Shown piece by piece: positions 1-7,025 of a stretch of DNA of 31,869 nt. The stretch's first letter is position 1, and every line of letters starts with the position of its first letter. The stretch is from an uncultured Eubacterium sp. (lineage in GTDB: Bacteria > Bacillota > Clostridia > Lachnospirales > Lachnospiraceae): positions 1-31,869 of the forward strand of contig CAJTTQ010000020.1 in the NCBI GenBank assembly GCA_910579145.1, given 5' to 3'. The translations under genes and the position numbers were made by a program. The notes under the pieces were generated by a model. It searched no databases and was not told the DNA's origin. It saw nothing but the letters and a program-made list of their open reading frames with translations.

Positions 1-23
1 ACATGTAAATCAATATATCTCAT
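1..23 (-). CDS. 5' end of a leftward gene, probably a PHP-domain phosphoesterase (partial)
   Basis: Reading leftward from the ATG at 23-21, the eight codons left in the window give M-R-Y-I-D-L-H-V (last codon incomplete, GTx). This matches the usual opening of PHP-domain proteins (histidinol-phosphatase-like or RNase AM-type phosphoesterases), whose first metal-binding motif is D-x-H-x-H a few residues from the start. A GGAG ribosome site lies at 36-33, nine bases before the ATG, and an extended -10 (TGC-TATAAT) lies further upstream at 76-71. Only eight residues are visible, so the family call rests on one short motif plus good start signals. Confidence 0.5.
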
Positions 24-70
24 ATTCTGTTTCTCCATTCACATAATTTACCTTTGATTCCAACGCACTT

Positions 71-79
71 ATTATAGCA
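71..79 (-). promoter_or_regulatory. Extended -10 promoter for the leftward gene at the window edge
   Basis: On the minus strand the sequence reads TGC-TATAAT: a perfect -10 box with an extended TGn element. No good -35 is visible at 16-18 bp, as expected for an extended -10 promoter. It would start transcription near 64, about 40 bases before the leftward ATG. Confidence 0.4.
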
Positions 80-93
80 CAGGAATAAAAGAA

Positions 94-122
94 TTGTATA
101 GGTCATATAGTAAAAATAATAT
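94..122 (+). promoter_or_regulatory. Candidate promoter for the TIGR04086-like gene
   Basis: TTGTAT (94-99) and TAATAT (117-122) are 17 bp apart and precede the gene at 158. Both boxes are four-of-six matches, in AT-rich sequence where chance matches are common. Confidence 0.28.
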
Positions 123-157
123 AAAATATATGTGATCTGAATGGGGGATGAAGAAAT

Positions 158-532
158 ATGGGGAATAAGGGAAAGGCGGTCAAAATGGTAAAGAGCATCA
201 CGGTGTCATATCTTTTAACCGCAGTCATGCTGCTTCTGCTTTCTTTTATCATGTATAAGTGCAAAGTTTCTATGTCGGGAGCCAACAGCGGGATCCTGGC
301 GTCGTATGTCCTCTCGTGCCTGATCGGGGGATTTATCTTCAGCGGCTGCCTGACACAGAAAAAGTATCTGGGAGGTGCCCTTTTAGGCGTGGTGTATTTT
401 GCTGTCGCTTACGTGGTCAGCGCGGTCTGGAACCAGAGTATCGCGGCGCAGATGCCGGGAATGCTGACCGCGTTTTTGATCTGTGTATTTTCCGGGATGT
501 TAGGAGGGATGATACGGTCGGGGATAAAGTGA
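158..532 (+). CDS. TIGR04086-like small membrane protein
   Basis: A 124-residue protein that is nearly all membrane: after a short basic N-terminus there are about four hydrophobic segments at roughly residues 12-33, 46-66, 70-90 and 96-118. Size, Gly/Ser-rich helices and position just ahead of a SCIFF pair match the TIGR04086 family of clostridial membrane proteins, whose function is not known to me. As I recall, members are commonly found between yajC and the SCIFF genes. Here 2.8 kb of other genes separates it from scfA. The start at 158 has a GGGGGA site about ten bases upstream; an internal Met at 185 (residue 10) is a possible later start. The family call is from overall look and context, not from a hallmark motif. 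Confidence 0.6.
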   Translation: MGNKGKAVKMVKSITVSYLLTAVMLLLLSFIMYKCKVSMSGANSGILASYVLSCLIGGFIFSGCLTQKKYLGGALLGVVYFAVAYVVSAVWNQSIAAQMPGMLTAFLICVFSGMLGGMIRSGIK

Positions 533-563
533 GTTTGCCTGGTAAAATTAGTAAATATCAATA

Positions 564-592
564 TTGCATTTTTTGCAAAAAAATGTTAAAAT
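564..592 (+). promoter_or_regulatory. Promoter for the secreted peptidase unit
   Basis: TTGCAT (564-569) and TAAAAT (587-592) are separated by 17 bp, about 50 bases ahead of the ATG at 645. The -35 overlaps an inverted repeat, TTGCA (564-568) / TGCAA (574-578), which could be an operator or chance in A/T-rich DNA. It suggests the insert is transcribed on its own. Confidence 0.42.
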
Positions 593-644
593 CTACCATG
601 TAAAAATTGTTAATAAAAGCACTTTTTGAAAGGAAAAAGAGAAA

Positions 645-1811
645 ATGAACAAAAAGTTGATATCTATGTTATGTATATTAGGGTTACTGTGTTACGTTTG
701 TGTGCCGTCAGGTCAGGAGGTATTTGCTCAATCAATTCATGTATTTGAAAAAGTAGATGCTTATTTTGAGCAGATCACACAGTATGTATATGGAGAATTT
801 GGTGCAATGAAAGAAGTAGTAAGACAGTGTGCGGATGAAATGAATATAAGAGACAGTGAGCTATCTAATTTGAAAATAGATGATCCTATTTTTATTTATG
901 ATACGGACGATACGGTTCAGGAAAAGGCTGTTTATTATCCTGTTCGTAATGTACGGCTGAATAAAATTTTATTTGTTGTAGCTGTTGTTGCTACTACAGA
1001 AGGAATAAATTATAGTATCAATACTGAATTTGTACCGGTATTAAATTCTTTGAGTGATGAAACATCAGAATACATCTACTATTCCGCAGAGGATAGAATA
1101 ATAGCTGAGAGCAAGAAAGAAAAGAAGGAAATTTCTGCCGGGGAAACAAATAATGATTTCATAGATAAATCGTTTGAAGCAAAAGAAAAGATAATAGCGG
1201 ATAGTTTGTCAAAAGTAGAAGAACTTGATTTGGAGGAAGAAAAGAAGTATACAAATATTTTAGGGGCATATACTCCGACAGTAACGGATGAACTTGGTTA
1301 TTACTACTGTAATATAAAGAATGCTAAAGGACAGGGGAGCGGTAATACGTGTTGGGCAGCCTCAGTAGCAACGATAGTGAATTACATAAAAGGTAGAAAT
1401 GTTTCTGCAAAAAATGTATGTGAGGCTGTAAATAGAGGGGTAGATGATGGTGGGAATATTGATCATCAGAAGGAAGCCTTGTTACATTATGGTGTAAATT
1501 ACTCTAGATTAGATACACAATTACCAACATTTGATTTTGTTAAGGTTAATATACAAAATAAACGACCTGTTGCAATAGTAGGAGGAAGAAGTGCTGGTTT
1601 AGGCCATGCGACTACATTATATGGCTATAAGAATGTTGCAGGTGGACAATATCTTATGCTATGGGATTCTGCTCTGAATCGTGGTACTGGTGGTGTTTCG
1701 ATTGTGGCATATAATGCAAGCGGGACTACTTTTAATTCACAAGGTATCAATTATACTTGGGTTGCTACACTTGCACATATTACGAGTGGAGCTTTTGTCT
1801 CGTATAAATAA
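645..1811 (+). CDS. Secreted papain-like (C39/C70-type) cysteine peptidase
   Basis: A 388-residue exported protein. Residues 1-29 are a signal peptide (two lysines, a hydrophobic run, cleavage near AQS). Residues 30-200 have no recognised domain and end in a Lys/Glu-rich, probably helical stretch (about 155-200). The C-terminal 180 residues look like a papain-fold peptidase: an oxyanion Gln at 230, then GSGNTCWAAS with Cys236 as nucleophile, His321 in the LGHATT motif, and Asp341 in the LWDSA motif. This Gln-Cys-His-Asp order fits the peptidase_C39_2 / AvrRpt2-like group. These proteins cleave peptides or proteins outside the cell; the substrate here is unknown. The gene is clearly more AT-rich than scfB downstream. 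It is followed after 12 bases by the Ig-like gene at 1824, so the two are probably co-transcribed. The N-terminal half may be an inhibitory pro-region, which is inference. Confidence 0.72.
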   Translation: MNKKLISMLCILGLLCYVCVPSGQEVFAQSIHVFEKVDAYFEQITQYVYGEFGAMKEVVRQCADEMNIRDSELSNLKIDDPIFIYDTDDTVQEKAVYYPVRNVRLNKILFVVAVVATTEGINYSINTEFVPVLNSLSDETSEYIYYSAEDRIIAESKKEKKEISAGETNNDFIDKSFEAKEKIIADSLSKVEELDLEEEKKYTNILGAYTPTVTDELGYYYCNIKNAKGQGSGNTCWAASVATIVNYIKGRNVSAKNVCEAVNRGVDDGGNIDHQKEALLHYGVNYSRLDTQLPTFDFVKVNIQNKRPVAIVGGRSAGLGHATTLYGYKNVAGGQYLMLWDSALNRGTGGVSIVAYNASGTTFNSQGINYTWVATLAHITSGAFVSYK

Positions 1812-1823
1812 AGGGGGGAGAAG

Positions 1824-2477
1824 ATGCAGAAGAAAGGAAAAATTGTGAAAATAGTTCTTATGCTGGTATTTATAAGCGGATTTCTTTTTATTCAGTCTGG
1901 AGTGGTGAATGCTAAGAAGAAAACGGTGTTGAATAACGGTAATGTCTGGGTGGAAAAAGGGGACAAGGTTAAATTAAGTTTGAAGGATTCTGTTAAAAAC
2001 AATAAACTTGTATGGAGATCTTCTGATTCTCAGATTGCTTCGGTGACAAAAAGTGGTAAAATCAAGGCGAAAAAAGAAGGTACAGTTACGATAAAAGCAT
2101 CGGATAGCTATAAGGAATATAACTGGAAGGTTATGGTTGTTAAAAAAAAGAAGAAGGAAAATAGCGTATTTACAAAGGAAATGTTTCAGGCTGTAAAGAA
2201 AATAGAGTGTCCTGTTAAGGGGTATACAGTTACAAGTAGTGAGGGGATTTATAGAATATATTCTCTTTTGTCCAAACAAAAACTTATGCCTGTTCCGGAT
2301 GATACACCTATTCTGTGTGGGGGACTGACATTAAAAATTACGAAAAAGAATGGGAAAACTTATTTGCTTGTTGTAGCCAGTCAAATTATATGTGAAGAAA
2401 CTGGAACCAGATATTATCCAAATTCAGATGGTGTAGCACAAAAAGTTTTAAATGTTATGAAAAAATATAAGAAATGA
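1824..2477 (+). CDS. Secreted protein with one bacterial Ig-like (Big_2) domain
   Basis: A 217-residue exported protein. A signal peptide covers about residues 1-30 (basic start, hydrophobic core, end near VNAKK). Residues 31-105 resemble one Big_2 domain: a strand start, WRSSDSQIASV, then SGKIKAKKEGTVTI and a Lys-rich linker. Big_2 domains are beta-sandwich adhesion or spacer modules on cell-surface proteins. Residues 115-217 hold two cysteines and no family I recognise. A GGGGGGAG ribosome site sits just before the ATG, and only 12 bases separate it from the peptidase gene, so they probably form one transcript. It could be a partner or substrate of that peptidase, but nothing in the sequence proves it. 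Confidence 0.68.
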   Translation: MQKKGKIVKIVLMLVFISGFLFIQSGVVNAKKKTVLNNGNVWVEKGDKVKLSLKDSVKNNKLVWRSSDSQIASVTKSGKIKAKKEGTVTIKASDSYKEYNWKVMVVKKKKKENSVFTKEMFQAVKKIECPVKGYTVTSSEGIYRIYSLLSKQKLMPVPDDTPILCGGLTLKITKKNGKTYLLVVASQIICEETGTRYYPNSDGVAQKVLNVMKKYKK

Positions 2478-2530
2478 CAGGAAGCTTTTGTTCATGAAAG
2501 ATACAGTTCAGAAAGAAATAGGTGTTAAAA

Positions 2531-3287
2531 ATGCAAGATAAATATGAAATGTTGAAATATGCCTACGAAAAAGTACTATTTTATCAGAAGTTATAATAGT
2601 AATTTGGATCTGTCGTTTATTCAATATATAGAATTAACCGGTGAAATGTTTTTGGAATCACAGAAAAGGCGTATTGAAAAAGTGTTTGGTTGTACCGTGA
2701 TGGGGCACTATGGTTCTATGGAAGTCAATAGTATAGGATATGAATGCGGTAAGAATGAATATGAACTTTTTGATTCCACGACTTTTGTGGAAATATTAGA
2801 TGAGGATAATAATGTTCTGCCTTATGGGGAAGAGGGATACATTCATGTTACGTCTCTGCAAAATAAGGCGATGCCTTTCATTCGTTACAAACTTGGTGAT
2901 ATGGGGAAATTGAGAATTGATTCTGCTGGAAAAAGGATTCTCCGGCTTTCAAATGCTAAAGAAACCCAGTTCCTTGTTTCCGGGAAAACGAAACTTAATG
3001 CCGAATTGTTGTTGGAGCCACTTTATGTATTGTCGACAGAAAGTGAAAAGATTATTTATCAGATTCAGGCAGAACAGATCGGGGCAGATCAAATTATTTT
3101 GAAATTCCTTTTAGATGAGGAAATTGATAGAAGTGAATTCGCGCGATATTATATGGAGCGATTAGATGAACGTATTAGCAATAATTTTAATATTTTTATT
3201 TATTTTATAGGCAAAATGGAAGGACCAGACAAAAACACTGGCAAGTATAAATGGTTCACATCAGACCAAAATGAGGTTTTATTATGA
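2531..3287 (+). pseudogene. CapK/PaaK-family adenylate-forming enzyme, broken by an internal deletion
   Basis: Two pieces of one family lie in different frames. From the ATG at 2531 (GGTG site upstream) 21 codons run to a TAA at 2594-2596; they contain KYAYEKVLFYQKL, the N-terminal signature of phenylacetate-CoA ligase/CapK proteins. From about 2590, another frame (open from 2559) continues to 3287 with the C-terminal half: ELTGE near the start, the YGSMEVN nucleotide-binding motif, DEDNN, GEEGYIHVT, and FIRYKLGDMG. Family members are about 430 residues; here roughly 190 central residues are gone, including the Ser/Gly/Thr-rich AMP-binding loop. Loss of that loop plus a frame change makes activity unlikely. 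A 242-residue product from 2559 is possible but lacks a ribosome site. The intact enzyme would adenylate a carboxylic acid. Confidence 0.72.
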
Positions 3288-3312
3288 AATTCTGCTAATT
3301 TTTTGTTTGAGG

Positions 3313-3341
3313 TTGAAAAAAAATATTTCCTATGTTATACT
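3313..3341 (+). promoter_or_regulatory. Promoter of scfA
   Basis: TTGAAA (3313-3318), a 17-bp spacer and TATACT (3336-3341) lie 34 bp before the scfA ATG. Both boxes are five-of-six matches at ideal spacing, so scfA has its own promoter, independent of the insert upstream. Confidence 0.65.
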
Positions 3342-3374
3342 AAAACCATTACGAATCAGAAAGGAAGAATAGTG

Positions 3375-3515
3375 ATGAAACGGATACAGACACTTACCAC
3401 GAAGAATTTAAAGGATACGGTAAAGAAAGGCGGATGCGGCGAGTGCCAGACATCGTGCCAGTCTGCGTGCAAGACATCGTGCACGGTGGGAAACCAGAGT
3501 TGTGAGAACAAGTAA
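3375..3515 (+). CDS. scfA: SCIFF ranthipeptide precursor (six cysteines in forty-five)
   Basis: A 46-residue precursor peptide. Six cysteines at 21, 24, 28, 32, 36 and 43 lie in the C-terminal half behind a leader that ends KKGG; the core reads CGECQTSCQSACKTSC. This is the SCIFF family, nearly universal in Clostridia, whose cysteines are joined to other residues by thioether bonds made by the partner radical SAM enzyme. The start at 3375 is chosen over an upstream in-frame one because it has a GGAAG site ten bases upstream and gives the family's normal length. The gene is followed by a hairpin (3547-3566) and scfB. The mature product's role is not settled; quorum-type signalling has been proposed in some clostridia. 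Confidence 0.95.
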   Translation: MKRIQTLTTKNLKDTVKKGGCGECQTSCQSACKTSCTVGNQSCENK

Positions 3516-3546
3516 GTTACATAGGTATGTTCGAAGTGGAGGGCTT

Positions 3547-3566
3547 GCCCGACCATTAGGTTGGGC
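3547..3566 (+). promoter_or_regulatory. Hairpin between scfA and scfB
   Basis: GCCCGACC (3547-3554) and GGTTGGGC (3559-3566) pair over 8 bp with one G-T wobble around an ATTA loop. A pyrimidine-rich but broken run (TCCTTTCTTTCT) follows. It is too weak in U content for a full terminator and better fits a partial terminator or mRNA stability element that keeps precursor transcript in excess over maturase transcript (inference). Confidence 0.5.
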
Positions 3567-3596
3567 GTAGTCCTTTCTTTCTGAAAGAGGGAAAAA

Positions 3597-4964
3597 ATGG
3601 TTTATCAATATAAAAATAATGGTTATAATATAGTTTTAGATGTAAACAGCGGGTCGATCCATCTGGTCGATGAAGTGGCGTACGATGTGATCGAAATGTA
3701 TGATAAAAAAGAACGATCGGAAATTACGGAATTGATCTGCGCGAAGTACAAAACGGACGGCGTGGACGAAACGGAACTCGAGGAACTGTATCAGGATATC
3801 GAGCAGCTGATAGCGGAAGGAACGCTGTTTACCGAAGACACTTACAAAGAAGGCGTGATCGATTTTAAAAAGCGCAGTACGGTCGTCAAGGCACTCTGCC
3901 TTCATATCGCCCACGCCTGCAACCTTTCGTGCCGCTATTGTTTCGCCGGAGAAGGCGAATACCACGGCGACCGCGCGCTCATGAGTTTTGAGGTCGGAAA
4001 AAAGGCGCTTGATTTTCTTGTGGAGAATTCAGGCAGCCGGAAAAATCTGGAAGTGGATTTTTTTGGCGGGGAGCCGCTCCTAAATTTTGATGTCGTAAAG
4101 CAGCTCGTGGCGTACGGAAGGGAACTGGAGAAGAAGCATGACAAGCATTTCCGTTTTACGCTTACGACGAATGGCGTTCTTTTGGATGAAGAGATTATGG
4201 ATTTTGCCGACAAGGAAATGGATAATATCGTGCTCAGTATCGACGGCCGCAAAGAAATCCACGACCGTATGCGCCCGGCCAAAGACGGCTCGGGCAGTTA
4301 CGACCGGATCATAGGAAAATTTAAGGAAGTTGCCAAGAGGCGGGAGCAGAAACGCTACTATGTGCGCGGGACATTTACCCGTGAAAACCTGGATTTTGTG
4401 GAGGATGTGCTGCATCTGGCCGACGAGGGGTTTGAGCAGATCTCGGTAGAGCCTGTCGTGGCGGGGCCGCAAGAGCCGTACGCGATCCGGGAAGAAGATA
4501 TTCCGGTGATCTGTGACGGGTACGACCGGCTGGCAAAAGAAATGCTGAAACGGGAAAAAGAGGGCAGGGGATTTCAGTTTTTCCACTATATGATCGACCT
4601 GACCGGGGGGCCGTGCGTGTACAAGCGTCTTTCCGGGTGCGGATCGGGCACAGAGTACCTGGCGGTGACGCCGCAGGGGGATCTGTACCCGTGCCATCAG
4701 TTTGTGGGAAATGAGGAGTTTCTTCTCGGCAATGTGGAAGACGGCATTGTGAGGGAAGATCTTTGCGATCAGTTTAAATTGTGCAATGTTTACGCAAAAG
4801 AGGAGTGCCGGAATTGTTTTGCCAAATTTTACTGCAGCGGCGGCTGCGCGGCAAATGCGTACCATATGCACCACGATGTGAACAAGCCGTATGAGATCGG
4901 GTGTGAGTTACAGAGGAAGCGGGTGGAGTGCGCCATCATGCTCCAGGCTGCGCGGGCAAGATAG
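3597..4964 (+). CDS. scfB: SCIFF maturase, radical SAM thioether-forming enzyme
   Basis: A 455-residue radical SAM/SPASM protein. Residues 1-90 form the peptide-recognition region found in such maturases (opening with a short strand and VDEVAYDVIEM). The radical SAM [4Fe-4S] site is CNLSCRYC, Cys108, Cys112 and Cys115, followed by FFGGEPLLNF, the SAM-binding GGE motif. The C-terminal third carries the SPASM cysteines for two auxiliary clusters (GCGSGTEYL, LYPCHQF, EECRNCFAKFYCSGGC). It uses SAM to abstract hydrogen and link cysteine sulphurs of ScfA to acceptor residues, in the cytoplasm. Length and motif set match the family. Start at 3597 has an AGAGGG site. It lies 81 bases after scfA and is probably read from the scfA promoter through the intervening hairpin. 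Confidence 0.95.
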   Translation: MVYQYKNNGYNIVLDVNSGSIHLVDEVAYDVIEMYDKKERSEITELICAKYKTDGVDETELEELYQDIEQLIAEGTLFTEDTYKEGVIDFKKRSTVVKALCLHIAHACNLSCRYCFAGEGEYHGDRALMSFEVGKKALDFLVENSGSRKNLEVDFFGGEPLLNFDVVKQLVAYGRELEKKHDKHFRFTLTTNGVLLDEEIMDFADKEMDNIVLSIDGRKEIHDRMRPAKDGSGSYDRIIGKFKEVAKRREQKRYYVRGTFTRENLDFVEDVLHLADEGFEQISVEPVVAGPQEPYAIREEDIPVICDGYDRLAKEMLKREKEGRGFQFFHYMIDLTGGPCVYKRLSGCGSGTEYLAVTPQGDLYPCHQFVGNEEFLLGNVEDGIVREDLCDQFKLCNVYAKEECRNCFAKFYCSGGCAANAYHMHHDVNKPYEIGCELQRKRVECAIMLQAARAR

Positions 4965-4994
4965 GTGCTTGCGCACTTATCTGCGATAAGCAGA
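4960..4994 (+). repeat. Overlapping inverted repeats at the scfB stop codon
   Basis: GATAGGTGC (4960-4968) pairs with GCACTTATC (4973-4981) over a TTGC loop, 9 bp with one wobble. CTTATC (4976-4981) can instead pair with GATAAG (4985-4990) over TGC, and CTGC (4981-4984) with GCAG (4990-4993). The hairpins exclude each other. No T-run follows, so this is not a standard terminator. Confidence 0.45.
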
Positions 4995-5052
4995 CAGCGA
5001 ACACAGAAAACAGGATAAATTGTGAATTAAATGTTAAATCTATAAAAAACAT

Positions 5053-5080
5053 TTGAAAAAAATGAGAATGGGTTTATAAT
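5053..5080 (+). promoter_or_regulatory. Promoter of the mbl-flagellar unit
   Basis: TTGAAA (5053-5058), a 16-bp spacer and a perfect TATAAT (5075-5080). It lies about 90 bases upstream of the mbl ATG, so a leader of roughly 85 bases is expected. It looks like a housekeeping promoter and not a flagellar sigma-28 type (no TAAA/GCCGATAT). Confidence 0.6.
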
Positions 5081-5172
5081 AGAATAGAGTGGGTGTTTCT
5101 TAAATTATAACAGCATGGACAGAAGAATGGTTTTCATATACGAAATCGGGGAAGAATGGAAAGGAGAAAGTC

Positions 5173-6159
5173 ATGGACATTGGAATAGATTTAGGTACGG
5201 CCAGCATCCTGGTCTATGTGAAGGAAAAGGGTGTTGTCCTGAAAGAGCCTAGCGTAGTTGCTTTTGACAGGGATACGAACAGGATTAAAGCGATTGGGGA
5301 AGAGGCAAGGCTCATGCTTGGCCGTACGCCTGGCAACATCGTAGCAGTGCGTCCGCTGCGCCAGGGTGTGATCTCGGATTATACCGTCACGGAAAAAATG
5401 CTCAAATATTTTATCCAGAAAGCCGTTGGCAAGCAGAGGTTCCGTAAGCCTCTGATCAGTATATGCGTGCCGAGCGGCGTCACGGAGGTCGAGCGCAAAG
5501 CAGTGGAAGATGCCGCTTTTCAGGCAGGTGCGAGAGATGTTAAGATCATTGAGGAACCGATTGCGGCAGCCATCGGAGCAGGGATCGACATTGCGAGGCC
5601 TTGTGGTAATATGATTGTAGATATTGGCGGAGGAACGTCAGATATCGCGGTTATTTCTTTGGGGGGGACGGTAGTCAGTACTTCCATCAAGATAGCCGGG
5701 GACGATTTCGATGATGCCATTGTCAGATATATGAGAAAGAAACATAATCTCCTGATCGGAGAGAGGACGGCCGAGGATATCAAGATCCGGATCGGATCGG
5801 CATTTCCGCGTCCCGAAGTGGAACAGGTGGATGTCCGCGGGCGGAACCTTGTGACGGGTCTGCCAAAGACGATCACGGTCACTTCCAAAGAGACGGAGGA
5901 GGCGCTGAAGGACACGACGCTGCAGATCGTCGATGCCGTCCACAGCGTACTGGAGAAGACGCCGCCTGAACTGGCAGCCGATATCGCTGACAGGGGTATC
6001 GTTCTTACCGGCGGCGGAAGCCTGCTGTACGGACTGGAAGAACTTATCGAGAGTAAGACAGGGATCACGACGATGACAGCAGAGGAACCGATGACGGCCG
6101 TTGCGGTCGGCACCGGAAAGTATGTAGAATTCCTGAGCGGAACCTCGGGAGAGGATTGA
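5173..6159 (+). CDS. mbl: MreB/Mbl-family actin-like cell-shape protein
   Basis: A 328-residue bacterial actin homologue. The actin fold's phosphate-1 loop GIDLGTAS is at residues 4-11, the phosphate-2 loop DIGGGTSD begins at Asp150, and the adenosine motif LTGGGSLLYG is near residue 278. Such proteins form ATP-bound filaments under the membrane and guide lateral wall synthesis. Length is close to the usual 333-345. I name it mbl, not mreB, because it stands directly before the flhO-flhP pair as in Bacillus subtilis and has no mreC or mreD neighbours. An AAAGGAGA site precedes the ATG. flhO starts 42 bases after the stop, so they are probably one operon. Confidence 0.85.
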   Translation: MDIGIDLGTASILVYVKEKGVVLKEPSVVAFDRDTNRIKAIGEEARLMLGRTPGNIVAVRPLRQGVISDYTVTEKMLKYFIQKAVGKQRFRKPLISICVPSGVTEVERKAVEDAAFQAGARDVKIIEEPIAAAIGAGIDIARPCGNMIVDIGGGTSDIAVISLGGTVVSTSIKIAGDDFDDAIVRYMRKKHNLLIGERTAEDIKIRIGSAFPRPEVEQVDVRGRNLVTGLPKTITVTSKETEEALKDTTLQIVDAVHSVLEKTPPELAADIADRGIVLTGGGSLLYGLEELIESKTGITTMTAEEPMTAVAVGTGKYVEFLSGTSGED

Positions 6160-6201
6160 CGCAGGGAAAATATAGTTTTTTACGTTGGATTGGAGGAACA
6201 T

Positions 6202-6978
6202 ATGTTAAGAGGTCTTTATACAGCTTGGACAGGGATGGTCAACGAGCAGAAACGGTTGGATGTAGTGTCAAATAACCTGGCAAATGCGGACACGTATGGA
6301 TACAAAGCTGACAGCGTAAGCAGTCAGGCATTTGATCAGTTATTAACGCTGAAGATCAGGGACGGATCCCAGGCATATCACAATCAGGCGATCGGCACGA
6401 TGAGTTTGGGTGTGAAAGTAGGAGAGGTTTATACAGATTATACCCAGGGGTCCCTTCGGGATACCGGCGGAACGTTTGACATGGCGCTGAGCGGCAATGG
6501 ATTTTTTACGATCCATCATACGAACAGCAGAGGACAGACGACAACGAGGTATACGAGGGACGGCAGTTTCCAGGTGACAAAAGACGGGTATCTCGTCGAT
6601 ACCGAAGGAAACAGGGTACAGGGAAAAGGCGGCGATATCCGAATCGATACGGATGCGAAGAGCATTTCCATTGACAAGGATGGAACGATCATGGCAGACG
6701 GAGCCGTCGTGGACCAGTTGCAGGTCACAGACTTTGAAGACTATGATTATCTGGTAAAATTGGGAGATAATTTATATACGACTGTGGACGGCGCGAGGGA
6801 GATCGCCTCTACAGCATCGGTCATTCAGGGATATACAGAGCAGTCAAATGTTAATGTTGTATCGGAAATGGTCGATATGATTACTATAACGAGAGCATAC
6901 GAAGCCAATCAGAAGATGATCCGGGCGATGGACGGCATGATGGATAAGGCAGTCAATTCGGTTGGAAAACTTGGCTGA
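6202..6978 (+). CDS. flhO: Flagellar rod/hook-basal body protein, FlgF/FlgG type
   Basis: A 258-residue FlgF/FlgG-family protein. The N-terminus LRGLYTAWTGMVNEQKRLDVVSNN carries the conserved flagellar rod/hook signature ending in SNNLANADTYGYKAD. The middle has LSGNGFF and TRDGSF, typical of the FlgEFG domain, and the C-terminus ends in the helix SNVNVVSEMVDMITITRAYEANQK. It is exported by the flagellar type III machine and builds the rod. Start at 6202 is chosen because GGAGG (6192-6196) lies just before it; an in-frame TTG at 6190 would overlap that site. The gene sits between mbl and flhP, as in B. subtilis. Confidence 0.86.
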   Translation: MLRGLYTAWTGMVNEQKRLDVVSNNLANADTYGYKADSVSSQAFDQLLTLKIRDGSQAYHNQAIGTMSLGVKVGEVYTDYTQGSLRDTGGTFDMALSGNGFFTIHHTNSRGQTTTRYTRDGSFQVTKDGYLVDTEGNRVQGKGGDIRIDTDAKSISIDKDGTIMADGAVVDQLQVTDFEDYDYLVKLGDNLYTTVDGAREIASTASVIQGYTEQSNVNVVSEMVDMITITRAYEANQKMIRAMDGMMDKAVNSVGKLG

Positions 6979-7025
6979 TAGCGGTTTCGATTGCTTGCAG
7001 GAATGAATGATTGGAGGAAACAGAT

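Noticed and set aside
103..285. Leftward 60-residue frame over the start of the TIGR04086-like gene
   Set aside because: No ribosome site and no family features; it is the antisense shadow of a promoter region and gene.
4080..4874. 264-residue leftward frame opposite scfB
   Set aside because: It lies entirely inside a clear radical SAM gene, has no start signals, and its composition is that of an antisense shadow.
5520..6201. Leftward frames of 187-197 residues opposite mbl
   Set aside because: Ser/Ile/Pro-rich antisense shadow of a well-conserved gene.
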